Shown piece after piece: positions 1 to 11,084 of a stretch of 64,000 nucleotides of DNA. How positions within the stretch are numbered: position 1 is the stretch's first letter; each line of letters starts with the position of its first letter. The notes under the pieces were generated by a model, which was not told where the DNA came from, ran no database searches, and saw only the letters and a program-made list of their open reading frames with translations. Both the position numbers and the translations under genes were made by a program. This DNA is from Linyphia triangularis (lineage: Eukaryota > Arthropoda > Arachnida > Araneae > Linyphiidae): positions 14,845,501 to 14,909,500 of the forward strand of contig OZ021729.1 in the NCBI GenBank assembly GCA_963978545.1, written 5' to 3'.

Positions 1-119
1 GTCGTAATGATGATGACAACACTTCAGTATCAAAGAAATGTATTGGAAGTTTTGAGGATGACGAGGAAAACCCAGAGTTGGAAATGGATGAGTCCAATAC
101 TTCTGTGTTATATCAGTAA
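1..119 (+). CDS. 3' end of an acidic protein gene (partial)
   Basis: An open frame enters the window from the left and ends at the TAA at 117-119. The visible 38 codons (frame from base 3) encode an acidic, Asp/Glu/Ser-rich tail with the segments RNDDDN and FEDDEENPELEMDE. Only the last part of the gene is present, so no function can be given. About 30 bases downstream begins a fragment of the cassette tail (CTGGCTCTGGAGG) followed by the first core promoter, so the gene ends next to the repeated regulatory units of the viral block. The acidic tail resembles the acidic ends of other proteins in this block, but that is only a compositional similarity. Confidence 0.6.
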   Translation, partial: RNDDDNTSVSKKCIGSFEDDEENPELEMDESNTSVLYQ

Positions 120-199
120 AAAATATGGGTAAAGTCGACAGTGACCATTTCTGGCTCTGGAGGTAAATGTCAAAAAAAAGTCATGTACCAAAACCTGAG

Positions 200-263
200 T
201 ATATATACAACCCGAAACCTGTCGTTGGCTCAGTCGGTTCCCAGACCCCGACCTGGTAGGACG
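200..263 (+). promoter_or_regulatory. Core promoter P1 (TATA + Inr + DPE)
   Basis: TATATATAC at 200-208, initiator TCAGTC with the presumed +1 A at 232, and GGACG at 259-263, exactly +28 to +32. CGACC at +18 to +22 and ACGT at +30 to +33 also match the published Bridge element. It drives an ORF-less cassette rather than a recognisable gene. Confidence 0.75.
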
Positions 264-705
264 TCTCTCTACCCGCTCTTCTGAATACTGTTGGCGGGAC
301 TTGGGATGGATGTCGAGGGCCGATGATAATACAACTTTTCAGTTAATAAAGAAGGTAGAAAAAGGGTTTGGGGTGGTGAAAGCCTTTCGAAGCTGCTTCG
401 TGGTCGTCTTGCAACTCATCACAGAGACATGGGAGACAGAAGAATAAAGAGGGACCAACATGTGTTTGAAACAGGGTTCATGAGAAGCTCATCAAGCAAC
501 TTTGCGGCCGACTTACACCTCTTAACAGAGACACAAGAGATGGACAACGTCAAAGGACAAGGTTTATGCTGAACATTTTGACCCACCCTAAAATATAATT
601 TTGAGATGAGAAGGAAAAAAATTCTAGAGACGTGAAGAAAACAATTCTGGCTTTGGAGGTCTTGTTAAAATTTAAAAAAAGGCCTCGGGTTAAAACCTTA
701 ATAAT

Positions 706-837
<132 letters not shown>

Positions 838-844
838 CAATTAG

Positions 845-908
845 TATATATACAACCCGGGCCCTGACACTTGCTCAGTCGGTGCCCAGACCCCAACGTG
901 GAAGGACG
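845..908 (+). promoter_or_regulatory. Core promoter P2 of the LEF-5-like gene
   Basis: TATATATAC at 845-853, TCAGTC with +1 A at 877, GGACG at 904-908 (+28 to +32). The first ATG downstream that opens a plausible gene is at 956, giving a leader of about 79 bases. Confidence 0.75.
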
Positions 909-955
909 TCTCTCTGCTTGCTCCATTTGGAAACTACTTTCTGCAGCCAAATTTT

Positions 956-1156
956 ATGGATAATATTGAAAACAAAGCTATAGTCTTTTCAGAGTCAGAA
1001 TGTAGAGCTTGGCGACAATCATTTCAGAAGAGAACGTCTTGTTGTAAAAATCCAAATTTTGAACATATTATTCAACAGCGTCGAGCCATAGATGAAGCTC
1101 CCACTTTATATCATAAATGCATAAACTGTTTACGAATCACTCGTAAAGGGAAATGA
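956..1156 (+). CDS. lef-5: LEF-5-like TFIIS-type zinc-ribbon protein
   Basis: A 66-residue protein whose C-terminal half reads like the TFIIS/LEF-5 zinc ribbon. A first cysteine pair (CC near residues 29-30) is followed by QQRRAIDEAPTLY and the second pair CINC. The R-x-x-DE-P stretch corresponds to the QTRSADEP signature of TFIIS ribbons. In baculoviruses LEF-5 is an initiation factor for the viral late RNA polymerase and carries this ribbon at its C terminus; nudivirus versions are shorter. This copy is little more than the ribbon. It has its own core promoter (P2) and lies in the same block as the LEF-9-like subunit, which fits a viral transcription role. A free zinc-ribbon protein of other origin is the main alternative. 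Confidence 0.55.
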   Translation: MDNIENKAIVFSESECRAWRQSFQKRTSCCKNPNFEHIIQQRRAIDEAPTLYHKCINCLRITRKGK

Positions 1157-1163
1157 TATCTTC

Positions 1164-1406
1164 TCAATCGCTTTTACCAACAGTCTGAGCAAGGCAAAAC
1201 CAGTAACATGTGTCAAACATCTCACCAATCCATCCCAGGACAAACGATTTTCTAATATACATAATGCCGAGAATCCCAAAGACGAACACGTTGATCAATA
1301 AAAATAAAATCATCCACCATTTTCTCACCATCAACGTACACAATACTAGAACAGCCCCTGTATAAATGGTTCCCGAAGCCAAGACACCTACAATTACTTT
1401 ATCCAT
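1164..1406 (-). CDS. Small two-segment membrane protein
   Basis: An 80-residue protein starting MDKVIVGVLASG, with two long hydrophobic stretches (about residues 5-26 and 30-52) and a short cytosolic or lumenal tail. Its start overlaps the end of the next minus-strand gene by 13 bases (1,394-1,406), so the two look co-transcribed. General layout and length are like the small membrane protein at 5,323-5,580, which lies just downstream of the VP91-like gene. No family is recognised. Small membrane proteins of this kind are common among occlusion- and envelope-associated proteins of baculo/nudiviruses, but that assignment would be a guess. Confidence 0.5.
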   Translation of the reverse strand: MDKVIVGVLASGTIYTGAVLVLCTLMVRKWWMILFLLINVFVFGILGIMYIRKSFVLGWIGEMFDTCYWFCLAQTVGKSD

Positions 1407-1597
1407 CCAGAACTTGTCTTTTGTTGCTCATAGATCATATAGTCTCGCCATTCGAGAGGTTGAACTTGTCTGTAAAGGGTTTTCCAAGTGATTTGAGCAT
1501 AGGCTTTATAGAGGCTATGATTCCAACATACAAATAGAATGAAACACCAAAGTGCCACGACAAGCATCGCTTGATTCTGAAAGAATAAAGACACCAT
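1394..1597 (-). CDS. Small single-pass membrane protein
   Basis: Read from the ATG at 1,597 this is 67 residues, beginning MVSLFFQNQAML with one hydrophobic segment (about residues 8-26) and a hydrophilic, aromatic-rich tail containing WKTLYRQVQPLEWRD. The frame is open further upstream to 1,648, but the basic extension lies opposite the start of the plus-strand repeat-protein gene. The chosen start shares the palindrome CATG (1,595-1,598) with the start codon of that gene, so the two genes diverge from overlapping start codons. Function unknown. Confidence 0.5.
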   Translation of the reverse strand: MVSLFFQNQAMLVVALWCFILFVCWNHSLYKAYAQITWKTLYRQVQPLEWRDYMIYEQQKTSSGWIK

Positions 1598-2507
1598 GTA
1601 TAGACCGCGACGAAGAGTTCCTACTCGCCTTCGTGTGCGACAAGACATTCAAAAGTCTCCAATTCTGGCTCCCTTTGGAGAACATAATAAAGTAATGGTT
1701 AACGACGAATTGGAACGTGAAAATTTAAGGGATGTGGTTGCACAACCCGACAACGCACAGCCTGCGTTGATTGTACCTGTCCCCGACAGCGGACAGCCTG
1801 CATTAATTGTACCTGTCCCCGACAACGGACAGCCTGCACCACAATCCGACAACGGACAGCCTGCATTGATTGTACCCGACAAGAGGGATGAATTTTATCC
1901 CGAACACATTGACTACTATGCTAAAAACATGTTGAAAGATGAGGTGTATGCTCAGCTCCATACGGGTCAACAAATCTACTTGCATGGTGACGAGGGTGAA
2001 ATTTATGCTCGGAAACGTATCAAATTGGATAAAGATGAAGAACCTCAACTAGTAGAATATCCGGCTGTATCAGACGAGGGAAAAGCTTTGTATATCAAAA
2101 GAGAAGATTATATAGTATTACCAATGAATTTGGACACAGCGCGACCCATTTTTTCCAAGGATCCAGTCACTGGAAATGAAGAGTATCCCGTAGATTCAAC
2201 GACCGGGCAACCCTTTTATCCTAGAGATACAAAGGGTAACGTTTATTATGCTAGAGATGCCGAACATAACGAATTTGCAATCACGATACCAGATCCAGAT
2301 TCTGGTGAACCCCGACCTGTTTATGCTGCATTATCGAAAACACATGAAATATACCCCAAGAAGGCAAATGGGGACGAATATTATCTACGCTTCGGTTTGA
2401 GTGACTTTCCTGCTCGAAAGATGATCAGGGGAAATTTTTGGGGTTATTATGCAAAAGACGCTGACAACAATGAGTTTTACCCAATAAGATTAGTAAGGGA
2501 TGTATAA
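1596..2507 (+). CDS. YARD/NGDEYYP repeat protein A
   Basis: 303 residues. The first 35 residues are basic (RPRRRVPTRLRVRQ). Then come about five imperfect copies of an 11-13 residue unit of the type PALIVPVPDNGQ (about residues 52-90), and then a long array of short units with the pattern Y-A-x-D-x-x-G-[ND]-E-x-Y-P. The array resembles that of the proteins at 2,528-4,078 and 10,466-11,068. The regular Tyr/Pro/Asp/Gly spacing suggests a repetitive beta-rich fold, which is inference. The ATG at 1,596 overlaps the start of the divergent membrane protein; MVNDELE at 1,692 is an alternative start. Only 20 bases separate it from the next gene in a different frame, so the two may be one gene split by a frameshift. 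Confidence 0.65.
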   Translation: MYRPRRRVPTRLRVRQDIQKSPILAPFGEHNKVMVNDELERENLRDVVAQPDNAQPALIVPVPDSGQPALIVPVPDNGQPAPQSDNGQPALIVPDKRDEFYPEHIDYYAKNMLKDEVYAQLHTGQQIYLHGDEGEIYARKRIKLDKDEEPQLVEYPAVSDEGKALYIKREDYIVLPMNLDTARPIFSKDPVTGNEEYPVDSTTGQPFYPRDTKGNVYYARDAEHNEFAITIPDPDSGEPRPVYAALSKTHEIYPKKANGDEYYLRFGLSDFPARKMIRGNFWGYYAKDADNNEFYPIRLVRDV

Positions 2508-2527
2508 GTGAATAGAAACAAGAAGAG

Positions 2528-4194
<1,667 letters not shown>

Positions 4195-4202
4195 TCCGGT
4201 AG

Positions 4203-4266
4203 TATATATATAATCCGGTCCGTGAGGGTACCTCAGTCGGTGCCCAGACCCCGACCTGGAAGGAAG
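4203..4266 (+). promoter_or_regulatory. Core promoter P3 of cassette U2
   Basis: TATA run from 4,203, TCAGTC with +1 A at 4,235, and GGAAG at 4,262-4,266, one mismatch from RGWYV at the fixed +28 position. CGACC lies at +18. A second weaker TATA-like copy of the TATA-AATCCGGT segment sits just upstream. Confidence 0.7.
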
Positions 4267-4643
4267 TCTCTCTGCCTGCTCCTCCGCCGTAGCATTGGAA
4301 TAATAACGCCGGGAATAATAGAAGTGGGGCCGGGACTGATGAATGTCTGGGGCCGGGAGCCTGATGCCTTGAGTGTAATAAAGAGAGTACAACAGCAGAA
4401 TAAAACAGGACTTACGATAATCCGACAAGTTACTTTGTGGACATCTTGAACCTCATCACAGAGACGTAAAGGATGGATACGTTACGACGTCTCACGACAA
4501 AGTTGACGTGGAACATTTTGGCCAACCCCTTAAAAATATAATTTCGAGAGAAGAAAAATATTCTGACACGATAAAAAATTGGCGCTGGAGGTCTTTGTAA
4601 AAATTTAAAAAAATAGTCTCAATCCAAAACCTTGATAAAGCAT

Positions 4644-4647
<4 letters not shown>

Positions 4648-4738
<91 letters not shown>
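4648..4738. repeat. A50/T41 palindromic tract
   Basis: A 4,648-4,697 and T 4,698-4,738, ending 2 bases before the TATA box of promoter P4. Confidence 0.9.
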
Positions 4739-4740
<2 letters not shown>

Positions 4741-4804
4741 TATATATACATTCGGATCCTCGCCTCACCCTTAGTCGGTGGCCAGCCTTTAATCAGAACG
4801 GTAT
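4741..4804 (+). promoter_or_regulatory. Core promoter P4 of the 188-residue gene
   Basis: TATATATACA at 4,741, TTAGTC with +1 A at 4,773 (TATA at -32). At +28 the sequence is GGTAT, 4 of 5 for RGWYV. The ATG at 4,803 is at +31, so the start codon overlaps the DPE position. Confidence 0.6.
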
Positions 4805-5369
4805 GCATCCCATCTTCTTGTCGCGGCAAAATGAAGGGAAGCATGGTAAAACATATTACATTCCCATGTATCCTTCTACTTTACATCATCTTTTGGACAA
4901 ATATATTCTTCCTGCCGCTGCATTCTTGTCACTGGAACACCTTGTGTTGGAATACAACAACTTGCATTTCTACAAGCAAGGGAATCGTTTTATCTATGAT
5001 CCGTGTGACGACTGGAAGGAAACAATTGCTTTGGTTTTACCCTTTGTGTCCTCTGAAATGAAACAGGGCAAGTACTCTCTGACAGTTCAAGAGATGCACA
5101 ACTTGATTTTAAATGTAGACTTTCCCTTCTCTAGGATTCGTTTATCAACTCCAAGCCATGTTTGCGTAAAGATGGAAATGGACCACATGGCAAGGAATTC
5201 TTTGACCATGCGGCAAAAGAATCACGTGGGTTACCTCCAGACAAGACCCTCCAGAACCCACGTAACACATGACAAAATTATCATTCATGATATTAACATG
5301 CTGCAGGACGATTGCTTCTCCGTTACGGAACATTCTTGTAAAAAGTCCTTAATTTTTCAAGTACTTTGA
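4803..5369 (+). CDS. Hypothetical protein, 188 residues
   Basis: The gene starts 30 bases after the presumed transcription start of P4, which supports the ATG at 4,803. The protein begins MHPIFLSRQNEGKHGK and has no obvious signal peptide or membrane segment. A hydrophobic, leucine-rich stretch (about residues 35-50) is followed by a mixed alpha/beta-like central part (FIYDPCDDWKETIALVLP) and a His/Thr-rich end. I do not recognise a family. Its last 47 bases overlap the 3' end of the minus-strand membrane protein gene (5,323-5,580), so the two genes converge. Confidence 0.55.
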   Translation: MHPIFLSRQNEGKHGKTYYIPMYPSTLHHLLDKYILPAAAFLSLEHLVLEYNNLHFYKQGNRFIYDPCDDWKETIALVLPFVSSEMKQGKYSLTVQEMHNLILNVDFPFSRIRLSTPSHVCVKMEMDHMARNSLTMRQKNHVGYLQTRPSRTHVTHDKIIIHDINMLQDDCFSVTEHSCKKSLIFQVL

Positions 5370-5580
5370 CAAAAGTCTCTTCGGCCCATTCCCCTGTACT
5401 CTGCAAAAATTCCGTGTTGGTAGATGCCACGTACAGCATGTAAGCTGTTAATCCCAGCGTCAAGAGAATTAGTAGTAAAAAGATCCAACGTCCTGTAATA
5501 GCAGTGACTGCCAACAAGATACCATTTATATAGAGCGATGTGTAAAAAAGTACACCGTGAGCCACGTGTTTCTCACCCAT
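5323..5580 (-). CDS. Small membrane protein downstream of the VP91-like gene
   Basis: 85 residues starting MGEKHVAHGVLFY, with two hydrophobic segments (about residues 9-28 and 32-52) and a hydrophilic C-terminal tail containing WAEETFVKVLEKLRTF that could form a helix. The ATG at 5,580 lies 7 bases after the stop of the VP91-like gene on the same strand, so the pair looks like one transcription unit. Length and double-hairpin layout resemble the protein at 1,164-1,406. A role in the virion envelope is possible but is inferred from position only. Confidence 0.5.
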   Translation of the reverse strand: MGEKHVAHGVLFYTSLYINGILLAVTAITGRWIFLLLILLTLGLTAYMLYVASTNTEFLQSTGEWAEETFVKVLEKLRTFYKNVP

Positions 5581-5587
5581 CTTGTTT

Positions 5588-7735
5588 TTACGCCCTAAAT
5601 TCTGGGACAGAGTCCGAAATGGAATGAGTGGCTAAACCTACAGGTTTTTTGGTATGCAGCTGGTTTCGAATCAAGTAGATGGTATCCTTGACGGGCATTG
5701 TAAATCCTGCTTCCGTGAAGGCTATCGAAGGGGGGTAGGTGACTCGGTGAAAATACTTTACATTGAGAGGATGTTCTGTAAAAAGTCGTGTAGGTGCATT
5801 AATGTTGACTTGATACCCACCATTATGAATAACAAAAGGCGGTTCGTAATTAAATCGCACCCTAGCAGAGGTGTTGGCAGGTGTTATTTCTATTACTTCG
5901 TATTTTTCAATATGGATTGATTCATTTGCTTCCAGACGTCTATTTAAAATATCCTTTCCACTGCACGCATGCACATTACCGACTCTTGTAATATCATTCA
6001 TCAGAGGAGAAGGACAAAAGACAAAAGGCTGTTTTTCATCGCACGTCATAAACAGAGTAGAATCGGTCACAAAATTGCCAGATTGTACCTTTTCTCCCTC
6101 CATACACACTTTGTCCTCATAGGGATTATTCACTATGCGTTGAGACCAAAAGTTGATGAATTGGGTACTGGGATGTTTAACGATTCGCTTATTTTCCCCT
6201 TTACAGTAACCTCCTGCTTTCAAATAGATAGGAAAAGAGACTTGAGTTAAAAACGGATAGATTGCACAATCTGGATGACTGCAAATATTATAAGCGGGAA
6301 TAAAAGTGGATTCGGGTTCCTGACATTGTTCCTCATTTTTATTTATATGATAATGCCATTTTTCAAGCCATCCATCGCTAGCCAACCCTTCAAATGCAAA
6401 AAGTCCTAATCCTTCATAGGTATGAGCGTGGGGTATAGGATCTCGACACTGGATAGCATCGAAAAATTGAGGAGGGGGACAAGTCTCAACCCTACCGGTA
6501 CTACAATCAAAATAAGTATTATAAGGGGGATTGTTGATGACTACTTTTGACACGGTACCGTCACAAGCCCTCTCACGTTTAAATTTTTTATTGATACGTT
6601 CCCCCGGAGGTAAATTTCTCTTTGTTCGAGTCGTTCCTTGGCAAGTATAACCCTTCATTTGATCGTACAGTTCGGAAAACTCCCAATTTTTAACATGTTT
6701 GGTAAACTCGTGAACCGGAACCATGACGTTGGAATCGGTCGGCTGCACGTTGCTACAAAACTCAGGAATGGTGCATTGTTTTCCATCGAATACTTGCGGA
6801 AGATGCGTTAAATTATCCTTTGCCTCATAATTATCCCACGTGGATGGACAAAAATGAGTGGACGCTCTATCGTTTTGACACTCAATATAACCTGGGGAAT
6901 ATTGAAAGGGATCCAACGTCGTGAGAGCCATAGGGATCCGAGTTCCATTGGGTTTCCCGACACATTCCGAAGATTCGCAGCGGAACGTTCCAAACAATCG
7001 AGTATTGGGGGGACATTTATCAATCACAGGTCTTTGGTTTCTACATCGCATGATTGTAAAATCGTCGACAATGTAAGGATCGCTATTGAATAGACAATAA
7101 TGAACTAGTTTTTTGGTGGAATGGCATGCGTCGTGCAAAAAGTAATTATTCTTTGGACAGAGACGGTGAATGGCATTTGTCCCTGGTCCACGACATTCGA
7201 AATAAGCATCTGACATTAAAGGATCGGGCAAAAGAGTTCCGGCATCGCGTCCCGTACAAATATCAATGCTTTGACATTTGCCGTTTTGGAAAATATGACC
7301 CGGAGGACACATTCCCAAGCTATGAATCTTATTCTGTTGACAGGTAAAGAAAAACACGTGACCGTCTTGCATGATCAAATTAGCATTGGGTTCAAAGACA
7401 AGATTCGGTAAATTGACGTCTTTCCGGAGACGATCGTACAAGTCCGTACCCGTAGCCAGCACTTGAGTATCATCGGGAAGATTGTAGCACACATCTTGAA
7501 GTTGAAATTGCCCTTGGTGAATGAGGTATCCCGGAGGAATGGGGCCCTGCCATTGGACTTGACCATCCACGCGAAAAGCAAATGTTGAACCGTGAGACGC
7601 CAATTCGTGAGTAAACAAACGAGAAGACTGAGACTGTGGTGGGTTGGAGGAGGGTCTTTTGACTGGGGCAATGGTAAACGCTGTAAAATACCAAAAGTAT
7701 AGTAGCAATAATCCAATGAATAGAGCTTTGATCAT
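5588..7735 (-). CDS. vp91: VP91/PIF-8-like cysteine-rich virion protein
   Basis: 715 residues. An N-terminal hydrophobic segment (residues 1-20, MIKALFIGLLLLYFW) is followed by a long cysteine-rich ectodomain with several peritrophin-A-like modules, seen as CPPGHIFQNGKC, CPKNNYFLHDAC, CPPNTRLFGTFRC and CPPPQFFDAIQC, each with an upstream YFEC or YIEC-type cysteine. The C-terminal 120 residues lack this pattern. Baculovirus and nudivirus VP91 (PIF-8) is a virion protein of similar size with an N-terminal anchor and chitin-binding type-2 motifs, and takes part in the per os infectivity complex. That similarity, together with LEF-9 and LEF-5-like genes nearby, is the basis of the call. A multi-module peritrophin of host origin is the alternative, but the gene is intronless and embedded in viral genes. 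The frame is intact over its full length. Confidence 0.6.
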   Translation of the reverse strand: MIKALFIGLLLLYFWYFTAFTIAPVKRPSSNPPQSQSSRLFTHELASHGSTFAFRVDGQVQWQGPIPPGYLIHQGQFQLQDVCYNLPDDTQVLATGTDLYDRLRKDVNLPNLVFEPNANLIMQDGHVFFFTCQQNKIHSLGMCPPGHIFQNGKCQSIDICTGRDAGTLLPDPLMSDAYFECRGPGTNAIHRLCPKNNYFLHDACHSTKKLVHYCLFNSDPYIVDDFTIMRCRNQRPVIDKCPPNTRLFGTFRCESSECVGKPNGTRIPMALTTLDPFQYSPGYIECQNDRASTHFCPSTWDNYEAKDNLTHLPQVFDGKQCTIPEFCSNVQPTDSNVMVPVHEFTKHVKNWEFSELYDQMKGYTCQGTTRTKRNLPPGERINKKFKRERACDGTVSKVVINNPPYNTYFDCSTGRVETCPPPQFFDAIQCRDPIPHAHTYEGLGLFAFEGLASDGWLEKWHYHINKNEEQCQEPESTFIPAYNICSHPDCAIYPFLTQVSFPIYLKAGGYCKGENKRIVKHPSTQFINFWSQRIVNNPYEDKVCMEGEKVQSGNFVTDSTLFMTCDEKQPFVFCPSPLMNDITRVGNVHACSGKDILNRRLEANESIHIEKYEVIEITPANTSARVRFNYEPPFVIHNGGYQVNINAPTRLFTEHPLNVKYFHRVTYPPSIAFTEAGFTMPVKDTIYLIRNQLHTKKPVGLATHSISDSVPEFRA

Positions 7736-7766
7736 GATGATATCTTTATCTTGATTAGAAAAATAG

Positions 7767-8455
<689 letters not shown>

Positions 8456-8459
8456 ATAC

Positions 8460-8523
8460 TATATATACAACCCGAAACCTGCCATAAGCTCAGTCAGTGC
8501 CCAGACCCTAACTTGGACGGACG
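8460..8523 (+). promoter_or_regulatory. Core promoter P6 of SOCS-box-like gene 1
   Basis: TATATATAC at 8,460-8,468, TCAGTC with +1 A at 8,492, GGACG at 8,519-8,523 (+28 to +32). The next long sense ORF starts at 8,837, so the leader would be about 345 bases and would include the repeat-protein fragment below. Confidence 0.7.
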
Positions 8524-8576
8524 TTCGCTCTCCCACTTGTTAATATCCCATCATACTTTTCTATTTCTTCGTTTCT

Positions 8577-8759
8577 TCAAATCAACAATGCCACAATTCC
8601 AGCTATAGACGGACAACTAATTTTCACCTGGTATCTTACGAAAATTTGCACGAGTGCAAACAATTTTGATTGATCCGTATAAATTGTATTTTCCGCCGCA
8701 TCTTTGGCATGTACGAACGGTTTCTCACCGTCCACTGAATCCGGCGACATGGGTTCCAT
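8577..8759 (-). pseudogene. Truncated copy of the 3' end of repeat protein C
   Basis: A 60-codon minus-strand frame matches the last 60 residues or so of the protein at 10,466-11,068. Shared blocks are VDGEKPFV, AKDAAEN/AKDAAGN, IYTDQSKL and the ending GIVALLI versus GIVAMMI. Only the 3' end is present and it has no repeat array of its own. Both copies lie just downstream of a T tract and a plus-strand core promoter (P6 and P7), so a segment with promoter plus gene end was duplicated. Here the copy forms the leader of the SOCS-box-like gene. Confidence 0.7.
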
Positions 8760-8836
8760 ATATATCCTTCTATATTTTTTATCGTAGACCAGTTAAATTA
8801 ATATATATAGCGTAAGGATTAGTATCAAAAAGTGTC

Positions 8837-9517
8837 ATGATTTCACTTTATCGGACCACGTTCAGACGTATATACTGCAAGGAATCGGTAGAAACATTCT
8901 TGGCAGGTGTGTCTGGAGAGGAAATGTTACATTTTCTAAAACAGTTTGTTTTACGTCCCTATATTAATACCATTTTGTATATACGAGGATATAAATTTAA
9001 TATATTTTTTTGCTATTCGTGTAATCGTCTTTGGAGTGATATTAAGGTTAATTGGGACTTTGGACATGTATGGTATTTCAGTTATCACTATTCTATCGAT
9101 AATGGTATTATAAGTTGTTGTAAAAAACATTATAAATGTAATCCTGGAACAATTGGGGATGTTGAACGTCTCCTTATTGATTTTGCAAATTTTCAAAATT
9201 TAACCATCTCTATAAGATCGTTAGAAGGTAACAAATGCAAAAGACAATTGGATTTGGTTCCTGAAGATGATTTAGATCAAAGGATAAGGGCAGTACACTG
9301 CGTCCGAAATTGTGGATTCATGGATCCTCACTATGGAGATTTGAGGTTTTTATTAAAGAATGAGTTTAGTATTTTTACACCTCCTACCCTTCTGGAAATG
9401 TGTGTAAAGTCTGTAAAAAAAATGTCTCCTTTTCCAATAAGTCAATTACCAAACTCTTTAATCAAACGTTATAATTTTAATATATTATGTTATAATTCCT
9501 TGCATAATATCTCATGA
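8837..9517 (+). CDS. SOCS-box-like protein 1
   Basis: 226 residues, MISLYRTTFRRIY at the start. The N-terminal 180 residues form an unknown domain with FLKQFVLRPY, FCYSCNRL and further cysteines. The C terminus carries TLLEMCVKSV (residues 184-193), a perfect BC-box pattern ([APST]-L-x3-C-x3-[AILV]), followed by ISQLPNSLIKRY (201-212), which resembles the Cul5 box with LP but without its second proline. SOCS boxes bind Elongin B/C and Cullin 5 and make the protein a substrate receptor of a ubiquitin ligase. Its paralogue at 20,480-21,157 keeps both motifs although the N-terminal domains have diverged strongly, which argues that the motif is under selection. Targets are unknown. Both genes sit inside the same repeated cassette. 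Confidence 0.65.
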   Translation: MISLYRTTFRRIYCKESVETFLAGVSGEEMLHFLKQFVLRPYINTILYIRGYKFNIFFCYSCNRLWSDIKVNWDFGHVWYFSYHYSIDNGIISCCKKHYKCNPGTIGDVERLLIDFANFQNLTISIRSLEGNKCKRQLDLVPEDDLDQRIRAVHCVRNCGFMDPHYGDLRFLLKNEFSIFTPPTLLEMCVKSVKKMSPFPISQLPNSLIKRYNFNILCYNSLHNIS

Positions 9518-9529
9518 AACTAAATCTCT

Positions 9530-10348
<819 letters not shown>

Positions 10349-10354
10349 AAATAG

Positions 10355-10418
10355 TATATATACAACCCGAAACCTGTCGTGAGCTCAGTCTCTGCCCAGA
10401 CCCTAATCTGGACGGACG
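10355..10418 (+). promoter_or_regulatory. Core promoter P7, pointing into the 3' end of repeat protein C
   Basis: TATATATAC at 10,355, TCAGTC with +1 A at 10,387, GGACG at 10,414-10,418. Downstream lies the minus-strand gene 10,466-11,068, so any transcript would be antisense to it and could run on towards LEF-9 at 11,085. Confidence 0.7.
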
Positions 10419-10465
10419 TTCCCTGCTCATACCTTGTTGATATCCAACCTCATTTCTTCGTTCCT

Positions 10466-11068
10466 TCAAATCATCATTGCCACAATTCCAGTCACAGACG
10501 GACAAATAATAATCACCTGGCACATACATCGTACTAAAATTTGCACGAGCGGAGGCAATTTTGATTGATCTGTATAAATTGCATTACCCGCCGCATCTTT
10601 GGCATACACGAACGGTTTCTCGCCGTCCACGTAATCCTGCAACGCGTTCCACGGGATCAGTCTGTGTCCCTGTCGTGTTTGAGCCAAGTACGGTTCCCCA
10701 TGCTTGTCCTTCAACAGATAAGGTACTTGTTCTTTTCTCAGATAATATTCGTTATTATTCGAGTCTGTCGGGTATTTTTCACAGCCATCCGCATATCTAG
10801 CCACTTTTATAGACATTGTTTGAGGATCCGTTATAAAGAGAGCCCGTTTATTCACTAGGGGGTACAGTTCGTCTCCGTTCAAATCTTTAGCATATACCTC
10901 TCTGCCCCATTTGTCACGAGCAAATACATTTTCTCTGCGATTCGGGTAAAGTTCGTTTCCTCGACAGTCTCGAGCATAACGTTCACTGCCGTCCAGCAGT
11001 TGAACAAAGGTGTCGCATCCTCTAGGGTAATATTCTTTACCGTTTCGCCTTTTCGGGTATTGGTTCAT
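10466..11068 (-). CDS. YARD/NGDEYYP repeat protein C
   Basis: 200 residues, starting MNQYPKRRNGKEYYPRG. Units such as YARDCRGNELYP, FARDKWGREVYA and KDLNGDELYP repeat through the first 150 residues; the last 30 are more hydrophobic (QILVRCMCQVIIICPS) and could act as an anchor. It is related to proteins A and B, and its 3' end is duplicated at 8,577-8,759. The start codon lies 16 bases from the LEF-9 start on the other strand, so the two genes diverge from a very short spacer with no TATA promoter of the P-type. GC content is higher than in proteins A and B and similar to LEF-9. Confidence 0.65.
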   Translation of the reverse strand: MNQYPKRRNGKEYYPRGCDTFVQLLDGSERYARDCRGNELYPNRRENVFARDKWGREVYAKDLNGDELYPLVNKRALFITDPQTMSIKVARYADGCEKYPTDSNNNEYYLRKEQVPYLLKDKHGEPYLAQTRQGHRLIPWNALQDYVDGEKPFVYAKDAAGNAIYTDQSKLPPLVQILVRCMCQVIIICPSVTGIVAMMI

Positions 11069-11084
11069 TTTCTTTGACTTGATT

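Larger units (their letters stand above)
4203..4738 (+). repeat. Cassette U2 (ORF-less)
   Basis: Second full cassette copy: promoter P3, GAGTGTAATAAAGAGAG near 4,372, the phrase TACTTTGTGGACATCTTGAA, ATCACAGAGACG, then the tail with GGCGCTGGAGGTCTTTG and an A50/T41 tract. Short frames such as the one at 4,222-4,449 are not shared by the other copies, so they are not called as genes. Confidence 0.7.
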
